DNA of 19,099 bases from an uncultured Eubacteriales bacterium (GTDB lineage Bacteria; Bacillota; Clostridia; Oscillospirales; Acutalibacteraceae), in assembly GCA_900319255.1 (NCBI GenBank), contig ONNU01000279.1, forward strand, positions 1 to 19,099. The letters run 5' to 3'. The translations under genes and the position numbers were made by a program. Positions 1 through 8,400 of the stretch are shown here, piece by piece (the stretch's first letter is position 1; every line of letters starts with the position of its first letter). The notes under the pieces are model-generated. The model saw nothing but the letters and a program-made list of their open reading frames with translations, had not been told where the DNA came from and did no database searches.

Positions 1-511
1 AAAGAATACTGTTGCTGACAAGAAAATCACGCCTGAAAAGAACGGCTGTAAAATCAATATATACAGATGAACGGATAAGGCTGACAACAAGATCAGTTCC
101 CATTATTCCTTCCGGGATCACATTTTTATGACCTTCGCCATTCGTTGCAGGAGCCGCAAATACAAACTCCGCATCCTTTTCCTCGGCTTTTACCATATAT
201 TCATTTATATAATTCTTATACAGTCTTGTAGGATAAACAAATGTGATATATTTTCCGTTTGCCCGATAAATTCCTGTATTCAGCGCTGAACACACAGTGC
301 CGTTTCCGCACTGGATAACTGAGCCTTTGAGATTACCGGTCCTCATCATATTCAAAGCTTCAAGAACGCCGCCGTCAGTTGAATTCATGTCAAGAATGAT
401 GAATTCAACGTCATAGTCCTGCGTTTCCTCAGAGATCATCTTTATTATAGAGGCATTTTTTGCCTTATTATTTCTTGCGGGGATTATAATTGAAAGATCA
501 ACATTCGCCAC
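1..511 (-). CDS. Family 2 (GT-A fold) glycosyltransferase-like protein, N-terminal part, runs off the window
   Basis: Translation on the minus strand from a GTG at 509-511 stays open to the window edge (about 170 codons). The protein opens with a strand and loop like the GT2 nucleotide-sugar site (DLSIIIPARNN, residues 5-15), followed by EFIILDMNSTD (36-46), the position of the family's VDDGSTD motif, and by CSALNTGIYRANGKYITF (74-91), which matches the GT2 'ARNxGxxxAxGxYIxFLD' block. The usual metal-binding DxD after that block is not visible: residues 88-98 read YITFVYPTRLY. It may therefore be a divergent or inactive transferase. The GTG start is chosen because a GGAG ribosome binding site lies 10 nt upstream (522-525); an in-frame TTG at 530-532 lacks one. 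It has its own extended -10 promoter. Acceptor and product cannot be told. The GT2 family call is fairly sure; the function is not. Confidence 0.72.
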   Translation of the reverse strand, partial: MANVDLSIIIPARNNKAKNASIIKMISEETQDYDVEFIILDMNSTDGGVLEALNMMRTGNLKGSVIQCGNGTVCSALNTGIYRANGKYITFVYPTRLYKNYINEYMVKAEEKDAEFVFAAPATNGEGHKNVIPEGIMGTDLVVSLIRSSVYIDFTAVLFRRDFLVSNSIL

Positions 512-543
512 AATTACACAACTCCAAATCAAGTCTTGTAATT

Positions 544-552
544 ATTATAGCA
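544..552 (-). promoter_or_regulatory. Extended -10 promoter for the glycosyltransferase-like gene
   Basis: On the minus strand the sequence TGCTATAAT is a perfect extended -10 element (TGnTATAAT). It would give a start near 537 and a short leader of about 25 nt before the GTG at 511. No good -35 hexamer is seen 17 nt upstream, which is tolerated by extended -10 promoters. Its presence suggests this gene is transcribed separately from glmM, though no convincing terminator separates the two. Confidence 0.55.
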
Positions 553-632
553 TATAATTAAGCTTAATGTGATTCCATCCAAAGAGAATTTTTATATTTT
601 TTAACCGTCTGTTTTGTTAAAGATGCACAAAA

Positions 633-1985
633 TCAGCCGATCCTGTTCTTGATTACATCCGCCGTTTCATTTGCAAGTCTGTTGATAAGAGCTTCGTCAG
701 CGCCCTCAAGCATAACTCTTACAAGCGGCTCTGTACCGGAAAGTCTTACAAGGATCCTTCCTTCATCGCCAAGCTCCTTTTCCACAGCTGCTATCTTCTT
801 TTTGATCTCTTCATCTTCTGCATATTTCGCCTTGCCCTCAGCTGTGACCTTTACATTCACAAGAACCTGCGGATATCTTGTCATAAGTGTTGAAATGCTT
901 GAAAGCTTTGCATTTCTGCGGTTGATGATGCTGAGCAGCTGAGCTGCGGTAAGCTGACCGTCACCGGTTGTGGCATAGTCAAGGAAAATTACATGACCGG
1001 ACTGTTCTCCGCCGATGCTGTATCCATCCCTGAGCATTGTTTCGAGAACATACCTGTCCCCCACATTTGCTGCATAAAAGCCCAGACCGTTATCCTTACA
1101 GAATTTTGTAAAGCCCAAATTTGACATAACGGTTCCGACGACAGTATTCTTATTAAGCTTGCCTCTTGATGAAGCATCGAGAGCGCAGATTGCCATAATA
1201 AAGTCGCCGTCTATCATTTCGCCGTTATCATCAACAGCGAGGCATCTGTCTGCATCGCCGTCAAATGCTACGCCGAGATCAAGCTTGTTTTCGACAACGA
1301 ACTTCTGGAGGTTCTCCATATGTGTAGAACCGCAGTTATCATTGATATTTATTCCGTCAGGCTTATCGGAAAGCATATGACACTGAGCGCCAAGTCTTGT
1401 GAAAAGCTTTTCTGCTGAAACACTTGAGCTGCCATTTGAGCAGTCGATGGCGATATTCATTCCGTCAAGTCTGGTGGGTACTGTATCAATAATATATGAG
1501 ATATAATCCTCTACAGCGTTTTCTGCATATGTTACATGACCAAGCTCTGCGCCTGTGGGCTGCGGATAGGGCTTTGAATTATCCAGGATTATAGATTCGA
1601 TCTCTTCCTCAAGCGCATCCGGAAGCTTATATCCGGTAGACGCGAAGATCTTGATGCCATTGAATTCAAACGGGTTATGTGATGCCGAGATCATAAAACC
1701 GGCGTCAGCATTATACTTTCTTACAAGATAAGCAACAGTTGGCGTAGGAACTGCTCCGAGAATAGTTACATCCGCTCCTACTGAGCAAAGTCCTGCTGTC
1801 AATGCTCCTTCAAGCATATCGGAGGAAAGTCTTGTATCCTTTCCTATGAGGATCTTCGGGTGTCTGCCGCTTGTCTGTTCAGTAAGCACCATTGCTGCTG
1901 CTCTGCCGATATTAACTGCCAATTCTACAGTAAGCTCGGAATTTGCTACTCCGCGAGCTCCGTCAGTACCAAATAATCTGCCCAT
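633..1985 (-). CDS. glmM: Phosphoglucosamine mutase
   Basis: Cytoplasmic enzyme converting glucosamine-6-phosphate to glucosamine-1-phosphate, the step before UDP-GlcNAc in peptidoglycan precursor synthesis. The 450-residue length is typical of GlmM. It begins MGRLFGTDGARG, the family N-terminus. The catalytic phosphoserine loop is SASHNP (S102), the Mg-binding loop is DGDADR (242-247), the sugar-binding loop is GGEQSGH (325-331), and the C-terminal phosphate-binding loop is RLSGTEP (414-420). The four-domain alpha-D-phosphohexomutase layout is complete. SASHNP with GEQSGH points to GlmM rather than phosphoglucomutase or phosphomannomutase. An AAGGAG site lies just upstream of the ATG. It follows the TsaD-like gene after 106 nt, so it may be read from the tyrS promoter or from a promoter of its own that could not be assigned. 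Confidence 0.96.
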   Translation of the reverse strand: MGRLFGTDGARGVANSELTVELAVNIGRAAAMVLTEQTSGRHPKILIGKDTRLSSDMLEGALTAGLCSVGADVTILGAVPTPTVAYLVRKYNADAGFMISASHNPFEFNGIKIFASTGYKLPDALEEEIESIILDNSKPYPQPTGAELGHVTYAENAVEDYISYIIDTVPTRLDGMNIAIDCSNGSSSVSAEKLFTRLGAQCHMLSDKPDGININDNCGSTHMENLQKFVVENKLDLGVAFDGDADRCLAVDDNGEMIDGDFIMAICALDASSRGKLNKNTVVGTVMSNLGFTKFCKDNGLGFYAANVGDRYVLETMLRDGYSIGGEQSGHVIFLDYATTGDGQLTAAQLLSIINRRNAKLSSISTLMTRYPQVLVNVKVTAEGKAKYAEDEEIKKKIAAVEKELGDEGRILVRLSGTEPLVRVMLEGADEALINRLANETADVIKNRIG

Positions 1986-2032
1986 AGTTCTTTCTCCTTT
2001 TCGTTTAGTTTTTTATTTTTTGAAATGCCATG

Positions 2033-2083
2033 AAAACCGTATATAAACTTCATTTTTCCGCCTTTTCCGGAAAACCGTTTATA
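2033..2083. repeat. Palindrome and direct repeats upstream of glmM
   Basis: The glmM upstream gap holds a perfect 12-bp palindrome, TTTTCCGGAAAA (2063-2074). It also holds two copies of AAAACCGTwTATA (2033-2045 and 2071-2083) matching at 12 of 13 bases, offset by 38 bp. The second copy starts inside the palindrome. This could be an operator for glmM or a weak hairpin. No T-run follows on either strand, so it is not a terminator. Function unknown. Confidence 0.4.
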
Positions 2084-2091
2084 CCAAAGCT

Positions 2092-3045
2092 TCAGCAGCA
2101 TATTTCTTTATTATGCATAATACTGCAAAGATATGCTATACCCGACGCATTATCCGCAGAATATGCAGGCTCTGCAAAATATGCATCGAACTGAGATGCA
2201 AGCTGATCTCTTATTATCCTGTCGGACATAACTCCCCCGGCAAAAACCACCGGCATTTCTCCCTTTTCTTCAAGCACAGCTTTGCACATTTTTTCAATTA
2301 CCGCTTCAACATAGCCAAGACAAAGTGAGGCTGTATATTCCTTTGACGCGCCGTTTTCATATGCTTTTCTGCATATGTTTTCAACTCCGGACAGGCAGCA
2401 GTCAGCGCCCTTCAGCGTGGGTCTGATGCCCCGCAGCTTTTCGGTATTTGCTGCTGCAAGCCTTTCAAGCTCCATTCCGCAGGGAAACGGCAGCCCCAGC
2501 ATCACTCCTACACGGTCGATCAGCTGACCGGCGTTCAGATCAAGGGTCTTTGCGGCAAGACTTACTGATATGATCCTTTCATCATCCGGCTGTGAAATTA
2601 CAGCCTCTGTTGTACCGCCGGAAACGTGAAAGGCAAGAAACCGTTCGTTTAATAGCTCAGTTTTGCCGGAGCTGTACAGAGCAGCTGCAATATGACCGCT
2701 CTGATGTGAAAATGCATAAAGCGGCAGCTTATTAACGGATGATATGATACTCGCAGCGTTAAGCCCTACCGTAAAGCAGGGCATATATGAGCCTTCCGCA
2801 TCTCTCGGACGGGAAGAAACTCCGACTGCGCTGATCCCGCATCCGTCAGCTTCTGCAAAAAGCTTTTTGATGACCTCTGAAAGCTGCTGTGTATGATGAA
2901 AAACCGCATCGCTCTGACGCAAACCGCATTCTCCGTTTTTTACCGGAAGAAGCTTTTTTCCCATCAGCATCCTGCCGCTTTCGCTGTCATAGACTGACGC
3001 AGAGGTCGTATAATTACTGGTATCTATTCCAAGATAGCAGGGCAT
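2092..3045 (-). CDS. Kae1/TsaD-like (peptidase M22 family) protein, paralog of the t6A enzyme
   Basis: A 317-residue ASKHA-fold protein of the Kae1/TsaD/YgjD family. The N-terminal LGIDTSNYTTS (5-15) corresponds to TsaD LGIETSCDET. The metal-binding HxxxH is present as HQSGH (114-118), SGGTT (142-146) matches the nucleotide-binding SGGHT, GLPFPCG (184-190) matches GLPYPGG, and AGGVMSD (269-275) plus SADNASGIAYL (296-306) match the TsaD C-terminal blocks. Key ligands are therefore intact, but the sequence is shorter and more divergent than housekeeping TsaD (about 335-345 residues). It is probably the second M22-type paralog common in Clostridia. TsaD makes N6-threonylcarbamoyladenosine in tRNA with TsaB and TsaE; whether this paralog does so is unknown. 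Its ATG overlaps the nusB stop (TAATG), implying translational coupling. The old name O-sialoglycoprotein endopeptidase is misleading. Confidence 0.85.
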   Translation of the reverse strand: MPCYLGIDTSNYTTSASVYDSESGRMLMGKKLLPVKNGECGLRQSDAVFHHTQQLSEVIKKLFAEADGCGISAVGVSSRPRDAEGSYMPCFTVGLNAASIISSVNKLPLYAFSHQSGHIAAALYSSGKTELLNERFLAFHVSGGTTEAVISQPDDERIISVSLAAKTLDLNAGQLIDRVGVMLGLPFPCGMELERLAAANTEKLRGIRPTLKGADCCLSGVENICRKAYENGASKEYTASLCLGYVEAVIEKMCKAVLEEKGEMPVVFAGGVMSDRIIRDQLASQFDAYFAEPAYSADNASGIAYLCSIMHNKEICC

Positions 3046-3479
3046 TATTTATCACCGCTTTTTCCTGTCTGTTTTGCGATGGAACCGAGAACACCGTTAA
3101 CAAAAGCACCGTCCGCAGGTGTTGCATATTCCTTTGCAATATCAACAGCCTCATTTATTGAAACGCTTACCGGTACTTCATCAATATACTGCATCTCATA
3201 CGCAGCGATACGCATTATCGTAAGAGAAACTCTTGATACTCTTCTCAGCTTCCATCCCTTGAGATTAGCTTCTATAAGCTTATCAAGCTCTTCCCTTTTT
3301 TCTTCCACGCCGTTTATGAGCGTTCTTGTATATTTGCCGACCTCAGCATCTCTGGCATCCTTTGCATCCTCAATTATCAGCTCCATATTATCCTTCTGAA
3401 AAAGCTGCTCGAACAGCAGAAAGAATGCCTGGACTCTTTCCTCATGTCTTCCTGATTTTGTATTCTTTGCATCGCTCAT
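3045..3479 (-). CDS. nusB: Transcription antitermination factor NusB
   Basis: A 144-residue, all-helical RNA-binding protein that with NusE (S10) binds boxA RNA and supports rRNA antitermination. Recognisable family blocks are the N-terminal RxxRVQAFFLLFEQLF segment, the VSRVSLTIMRIAAYEM helix, and the C-terminal VPVSVSINEAVDIAKEY...FVNGVLGSI block, which is diagnostic of NusB. The charged tail KQTGKSGDK is non-conserved. It starts 21 nt after the tyrS stop behind a GAAAGG ribosome binding site, and its TAA overlaps the next ATG by one base. It therefore sits in the middle of a tyrS-nusB-TsaD-like transcription unit, an unusual partner set that would put it downstream of a tyrosine T-box. Confidence 0.95.
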   Translation of the reverse strand: MSDAKNTKSGRHEERVQAFFLLFEQLFQKDNMELIIEDAKDARDAEVGKYTRTLINGVEEKREELDKLIEANLKGWKLRRVSRVSLTIMRIAAYEMQYIDEVPVSVSINEAVDIAKEYATPADGAFVNGVLGSIAKQTGKSGDK

Positions 3480-3500
3480 AGCTTTTTTCCTTTCGGGGGA

Positions 3501-4730
3501 TCAACCCTTTAATTTCACCTTATGGAATACCTTTTTGCCTTTTTTGATAACGATAAATCCGTCCTTGAAGTCATCTGTGCTGATCTCTGTCTTGACATCT
3601 GTTTTCTTTTCATCATTTACAGAAATCCCGCCCTGTTGGATAAGTCTTCTTGCCTCAGCCTTTGAAGGAACCAGCTTTATAAGTGAAAGCAGGTCGATAA
3701 GACCGATCCTTCCGTCTGTCAGATCAGCGTCTGTGATCTCGCTCTGGGGCATATTATCTGTATCAGCCTTTGATGAGAACAGCGCTCTTGCGCCTTCCAG
3801 AGCCTTTGTTGCTTCTTCCTCGCCGTGAACAAGCTTTGTCAGCTCGAAAGCAAGTATTTCCTTTGCCTTGTTAAGCTCGCTGCCTTCCCATTTTTCCATT
3901 GCCTCTATCTCCTCGATGGGAACAAAGGTAAGCATTTTCAGGCATTTGATAACATCACTGTCAGCAACGTTTCTCCAGTACTGGAAGAAATCAAAGGGGC
4001 TGGTTTTCTCAGGATCGAGCCATACTGCGCCCTTTTCAGTCTTACCCATCTTTTTGCCCTCAGAATTGAGAAGCAGGGTGATGGTCATTGCATGAGAATC
4101 CTTGCCGAGCTTTCTTCTGATAAGCTCTGTTCCGCCGAGCATATTGCTCCACTGATCGTCTCCGCCGAACTGAAGATTACAGCCGTAGCGTTTGAACAAG
4201 GAGTAGAAATCATAGCTCTGCATTATCATATAGTTGAACTCGAGGAAGCTGAGTCCTCTTTCCATTCTCTGCTTATAGCATTCAGCGGTCAGCATTCTGT
4301 TTACGCTGAAACAAGCTCCAACCTCACGCAGAAGCTCTACATAATTTAGATCAAGCAGCCAATCTGCATTATTTACAAGAAGCGCCTTATCATCTGAAAA
4401 ATCAATGAAACGGCTCATCTGCTTTTTGAAGCACTGACAGTTATGCTCGATATCCTCTTTGGTAAGCATCTGTCTCATATCGGTCTTACCTGTGGGGTCG
4501 CCGATAAGGCCTGTTCCGCCGCCAAGAAGCGCGATAGGCTTATTTCCTGCCATCTGCAGTCTTTTCATAAGGCAAAGCGCCATGAAATGACCGACGTGAA
4601 GGCTGTCAGCTGTGGGATCAAAGCCGATATAGAACACTGCCTTGCCCGAATTGACCAGTTCTCTGATCTGCTGTTCATCTGTTGTCTGTGCGATAAGACC
4701 TCTTCTCTGAAGATCCTCGTAAACTCCCAT
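3501..4730 (-). CDS. tyrS: Tyrosyl-tRNA synthetase
   Basis: Class Ic aminoacyl-tRNA synthetase charging tRNA-Tyr. At 409 residues it has normal length. The Rossmann-fold catalytic domain carries the HIGH-type motif HVGH (45-48), the tyrosine-pocket segment FYIGFDPTADSLH (33-45), GGDDQW (189-194), and a KMSKS-type loop KKMGKT (226-231). The C-terminal S4 RNA-binding domain spans about 342-405 (LVPSKAEARRLIQQGGISVN). The ATG is preceded by AAAGGA at 9 nt. Upstream lies a T-box leader with a UAC specifier, an independent confirmation of the amino acid. nusB follows after 21 nt with no terminator between them, so the genes likely share a transcript. Confidence 0.97.
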   Translation of the reverse strand: MGVYEDLQRRGLIAQTTDEQQIRELVNSGKAVFYIGFDPTADSLHVGHFMALCLMKRLQMAGNKPIALLGGGTGLIGDPTGKTDMRQMLTKEDIEHNCQCFKKQMSRFIDFSDDKALLVNNADWLLDLNYVELLREVGACFSVNRMLTAECYKQRMERGLSFLEFNYMIMQSYDFYSLFKRYGCNLQFGGDDQWSNMLGGTELIRRKLGKDSHAMTITLLLNSEGKKMGKTEKGAVWLDPEKTSPFDFFQYWRNVADSDVIKCLKMLTFVPIEEIEAMEKWEGSELNKAKEILAFELTKLVHGEEEATKALEGARALFSSKADTDNMPQSEITDADLTDGRIGLIDLLSLIKLVPSKAEARRLIQQGGISVNDEKKTDVKTEISTDDFKDGFIVIKKGKKVFHKVKLKG

Positions 4731-4762
4731 TTTCTATCGTCCTTTCACAATTCAGGGGGTAC

Positions 4763-4797
4763 AAAAAAAGCCCCCTGTAAATATAATAACAGAGGGC
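4763..4797 (-). terminator. T-box regulated terminator upstream of tyrS
   Basis: On the minus strand GCCCTCTGT (4789-4797) pairs with ACAGGGGGC (4770-4778) in a 9-bp stem with one G-U pair, followed directly by a run of seven T (4763-4769). The stem lies just after the T-box bulge sequence, so it is the default-off structure of the tyrosine T-box. Confidence 0.9.
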
Positions 4798-5023
4798 GAT
4801 CAAAAACCGCTGTACCACCTCAATTCACTGCTGCCTCACGACAACAGCCTCACGGGTACGAATAATACCCTTGCAGTATAACGTCTGCAGCACGGACAAG
4901 GCTACTGCTGATTTCACCCGTCAGCTCAGGGATGTATTTCTGTAGAGCGCAGCGGATATTTACACCAGCCATATCCTCTCTTTGCCTGCAGCATCAACAT
5001 ACTTCTTCCCGTCATTGCTATTA
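4763..5023 (-). ncRNA. T-box riboswitch leader with tyrosine specifier
   Basis: Read on the minus strand, the leader has all T-box landmarks in order. An AG-rich stem I segment has an apical stem GGATAT/ATATCC around GGCTGGTGTA (about 4954-4976). The specifier loop reads GAAATACATC, with UAC (Tyr) at 4934-4936. The T-box bulge sequence GAATTGAGGTGGTACAGCGG (4807-4826) contains UGGU, which pairs with the ACCA end of uncharged tRNA-Tyr. A factor-independent terminator follows. Uncharged tRNA-Tyr should bind the specifier and bulge, favour the antiterminator, and let transcription proceed into tyrS. The 5' end is set from the promoter and is approximate. Confidence 0.93.
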
Positions 5024-5029
5024 AAATAT

Positions 5030-5058
5030 AGTATACCTATTTTTCGACATTTTGTCAA
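5030..5058 (-). promoter_or_regulatory. Sigma-A promoter of the tyrS T-box transcript
   Basis: On the minus strand a perfect -35 TTGACA (5053-5058) is separated by exactly 17 nt from a -10 TATACT (5030-5035). The predicted start is near 5023, about 290 nt before the tyrS ATG, leaving room for the complete T-box leader. Confidence 0.88.
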
Positions 5059-5099
5059 CCATAAAAAACGCATAACCTGACCTTTTTGGAAATTTGCAA

Positions 5100-5330
5100 T
5101 TATTATTTGTAATAGCTGACATCTTCGTTGCTGGTGGATGAAAGAATTCGCTGCCCGGCTTTCATGCCTTGAACCACACTCTATTAGTATTTCTGCTTTG
5201 GTGGGGCAAAAGGTGGAAACCACAAGGGGTTCCCCCTTGAGTTTTCCCCCTTTTGAAATCCCCTTTCCTTATTCCCAGTGGACAGCCAGGCTTCAGCAGC
5301 TAAGATTGAGTTTCACGGATTCAGGTATAA
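5100..5330. other. Unassigned hairpin-rich intergenic stretch
   Basis: This stretch lies between the tyrS promoter and the terminator of the wall-hydrolase gene. No credible gene is seen. It holds several inverted repeats: ATGAAAG/CTTTCAT (5138-5144 and 5159-5165), GTGG-AAA-CCAC, and CAAGGGG/CCCCTTG with a 3-nt loop (5223-5229 and 5233-5239), followed by C-rich runs (CCCCC, CCCC). Base composition is unlike the flanking AT-rich spacers. It could be a decayed mobile or repeat element or a small structured RNA; the sequence alone does not decide. Confidence 0.35.
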
Positions 5331-5340
5331 GCTTAAAAAG

Positions 5341-5376
5341 ACAGCGGCGGGCACGTTTTTACACGCCCGCCGCTGT
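5341..5376 (-). terminator. Strong, probably bidirectional terminator after the wall-hydrolase gene
   Basis: A perfect 12-bp GC-rich stem (ACAGCGGCGGGC at 5341-5352 with GCCCGCCGCTGT at 5365-5376) is flanked by A5 on the left and T5 on the right. Transcription on the minus strand ends with CTTTTT. It lies 34 nt past the stop of the minus-strand gene and insulates the T-box unit from it. Confidence 0.92.
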
Positions 5377-5410
5377 TTTTCAGCTTTGTTTCCACAGTGA
5401 CATTTACTTA

Positions 5411-8400
5411 TCAATCTGCGCTGTCATGCTTTTTCTTTGCTGTTACTCCGATAAGACATATGGATGCAGCAACTATCACTATTATTGCAATGGGATATCC
5501 GTCCCCTGTGAACGGTGTTTCTGTGGTGGTTCTGGTTTCGGTAGTTGCTGTTGTGGCTGTAGTTGTAGTCTCAGTCTGTCTTGAAGGCTCTGATGCGGCA
5601 GAGCTTTCGGATACCTCGGAAGCTGATGATGCTTCTGAGGTTTCGGAAGATTCGGATATTTCGGAGGTCTGCGAGCTTTCAGACGTCTCTGATATCTCGG
5701 ATTCCCCGGATGTTTCCGATTCTTCTGATGTCTCTGATGTTTCAGAGGTTTCAGACTGCTCTGATTCTTCGGAGGTTTCGGATGTCTGAGATTCTTCGGA
5801 TTCTTCTGAGCTTTCAGAGGATTCCTCTGAATTATCCGTTACAAATATATTGATATCAATATCTCCGTCTGAGAATACAAGCTTTATTGTATTTGCGCCG
5901 TCCTCAAAAACAGAATTTGCAAATTCACCCGAAAGTGTTACAGTGCCGTTTTCTACGGTAATGTCTTCTATTTCTTCTGTTCCGATAACTTCGTCGCCCT
6001 TGAGGATCGTAACGATAGCTGATGTCGAATCGGTAGCTATTTCAATATCACCGTCAGCGCGATCCCATGTAAGCTCGGTATTATCAGAGCTGATATCTGT
6101 TTCTCTTTTTTCCTCAACGATCAACGGCATTGTCAGAACGCCGTCGTCAAATGTAAGCATAAGCTCATGCAGACCTGCAGGCTGATCCACAAGCTCCGAT
6201 CTGCCTACTTTTACCTTGCCCTGATGCATAAGTATATTGCTTTCGATGTTTGAGCCGATATATTCGTTGTCGATAGTAACTGAAACGATCTTTGAATCTG
6301 AATCGGTCACAAGTGAAAAGCCTGATCCGGAATTCTTATCCCAGATAATCACATTCTGTTCAGCGGTGATCTCCTTCTGCTCAAGAGGCTTTACAGCGTC
6401 ATATTCACCATATGCCATTATTCTGCCGCTGTTCTGGATGATGGGATTTCCGTGGAATTCCTCTACATTATCAAGATCCATCATTCTTGTTATGACCTGC
6501 CCCTCAGTATTGCCGTTGATATATGTAAGCTCATGAGTTTCACTGTCATAGCTTACAACCATTGCAACATGGTTGAAGTAGTCGCCTGTACCGTTCCATG
6601 AGAAGAAAATAAGTCCTCCGGGCTTATATGGGATATCGTAGGGATCCACCTCAGTATGATAATAGGTGTTCCAGTCATATGCTGCGACCTTTCTTGCAGC
6701 TATAGGCGTATACCATACCTTCTCCTGATCAAAACAGAATGCTTCGATCCATGCGTCTGCATCAAATTCGATACGGGGATCGGCACAGTATGAATAATAG
6801 AACTTTTTCAGCTGTTCATCTGTATAATAGCCTGCCTGATACATACACCAGCTTGCGAAAACTGCGCACCAGTCATAATCTGCCAGAAGCGAAGCCTGAC
6901 TTCTGTAATTCAGAACACAGCTTTGCAGCCAGCGGGTATATTCTGTATTTCCCGTTTCATAATCGTTCATCCTTAGCTCTTTGCCTGTCCAGATAAGACC
7001 GCGCGCTTTTGCCTGAGTTAGATCTGCGCCTTCGATAGCGTAGTTTTTATAGCCCTCCTGTGACAATGCGGCGGCAAGAGCTTTTTCCATTGTTGTCTTA
7101 TCCTCGCTGTTATCAAGAGCAGCAATAAGCTTTTTATAGAAGGGGGATGACTTATATTCAGATGAGAATACTCCTGTCGGGTCTGATGAATATGTAAGAC
7201 CGAAGCCTCTTTCATAAAGGATATTATCAGTATAGCTATAGCTGTCATCAAGCCCGGGGATATTTATAGGAAGCTTGGCTGTGGGAGCGTCCTCCTCGCT
7301 GAACATTACATACAAGCCTGCGGGCATATTTGCGCCGTACGATTTCATTTCCCTGACCTTTTCGCCCGGAGTCTCCGGCATTGATACCGCAAGATATACA
7401 GCCATTATTGCATCTGCGTCCGGATATCTGGCTATATCGTAGGGAAGATTTACGGACATTACAATGAATTTGCCCTGGCGGGAATGGATCTCGCCGCAGA
7501 TGGTATCTGCCATCCTTGCGACATCTTGGCTAAGAAATGATGCTTTGTACATCTCGGACAGAAATACAACATTATCTGCATCTGCTGTCTTTGGCAGCAT
7601 ATCATCCACCGTCTTATTCTTATAGGAATAGGCTTCTACGACTGCTCCTTCCGGAAGCTTTCCTTCATCAGTGAGCTTTCTAACCGCATATTCCATAGGT
7701 ATGGTTTCATCGTCATACGGAACAAGCACTACTGTCTTTTCATTTGTGTTTTTAAGCGGAAGAGTATCATTGTCATTTTTAACAAGAGTGACAGCCTGCT
7801 TTGCGATCTCCCATTCCTTATCATGATTTTCCTTTGAACCAATATTATTGACCGCATATTCTGCGCGCTCTTCAATATCAGAACCATCATACGAAGCAAA
7901 AAGACCGTTATTTTCCTTGAGCGCAAGGATCCTTTTTACAGCGGCATTGATCTTGTCCATCGAAATATCGCCGTTATCAGCCATCTTTGCAAGTTTAGAA
8001 ATGTATTCGTCCAGTTCTGCAAAACCTGCTGTGCTTCCCTCCTTGCTTATTGTTTCTACAGGGATAAGCAGGATATCGACTCCAGCTTCTATCGCAAGCT
8101 TTGCTGCATCATATTTATCGAAATGCTTTGCGATCGCATCCATTTCCATAGCGTCTGTGATAACAACTCCGTCAAAGCCCATATCTTCTCTCAGCACATT
8201 AGTAATGATCGTTTTTGAAAGCGTAGCAGGAAGATATATATTCTTATTTGTAAGCTTTGATCTATAAGTGTTTGTCTCGATCTGAGGATACTGTATGTGC
8301 GCAGTCATTATCATCTGTGAGCCTGCATCTATACAAGCCTGGAACGGTACAAGCTCATTTTGCTTTATCTCATCATAGGTTTTATTGACACAGGGCAAGC

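Noticed and set aside
590..632. Terminator after glmM
   Set aside because: Only a 6-bp AT-rich stem (TTTAAC/GTTAAA) can be drawn; too weak to call.
3825..4349. 174-codon open frame on the plus strand inside tyrS
   Set aside because: tyrS on the other strand has all catalytic motifs; this frame is an antisense shadow.
4960..5223. Open frame of 87 codons on the minus strand
   Set aside because: It covers the T-box promoter and stem I and its translation resembles no protein; the RNA element explains the sequence better.
5397..5789. Plus-strand open frames rich in Ser, Asp and Val
   Set aside because: They are the reverse complement of the Ser/Glu/Thr stalk repeats of the wall-hydrolase gene and have no ribosome binding site.
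5585..5835. Possible CRISPR-like repeat array
   Set aside because: The units are short, irregular, in frame and without unique spacers; they code the protein stalk.
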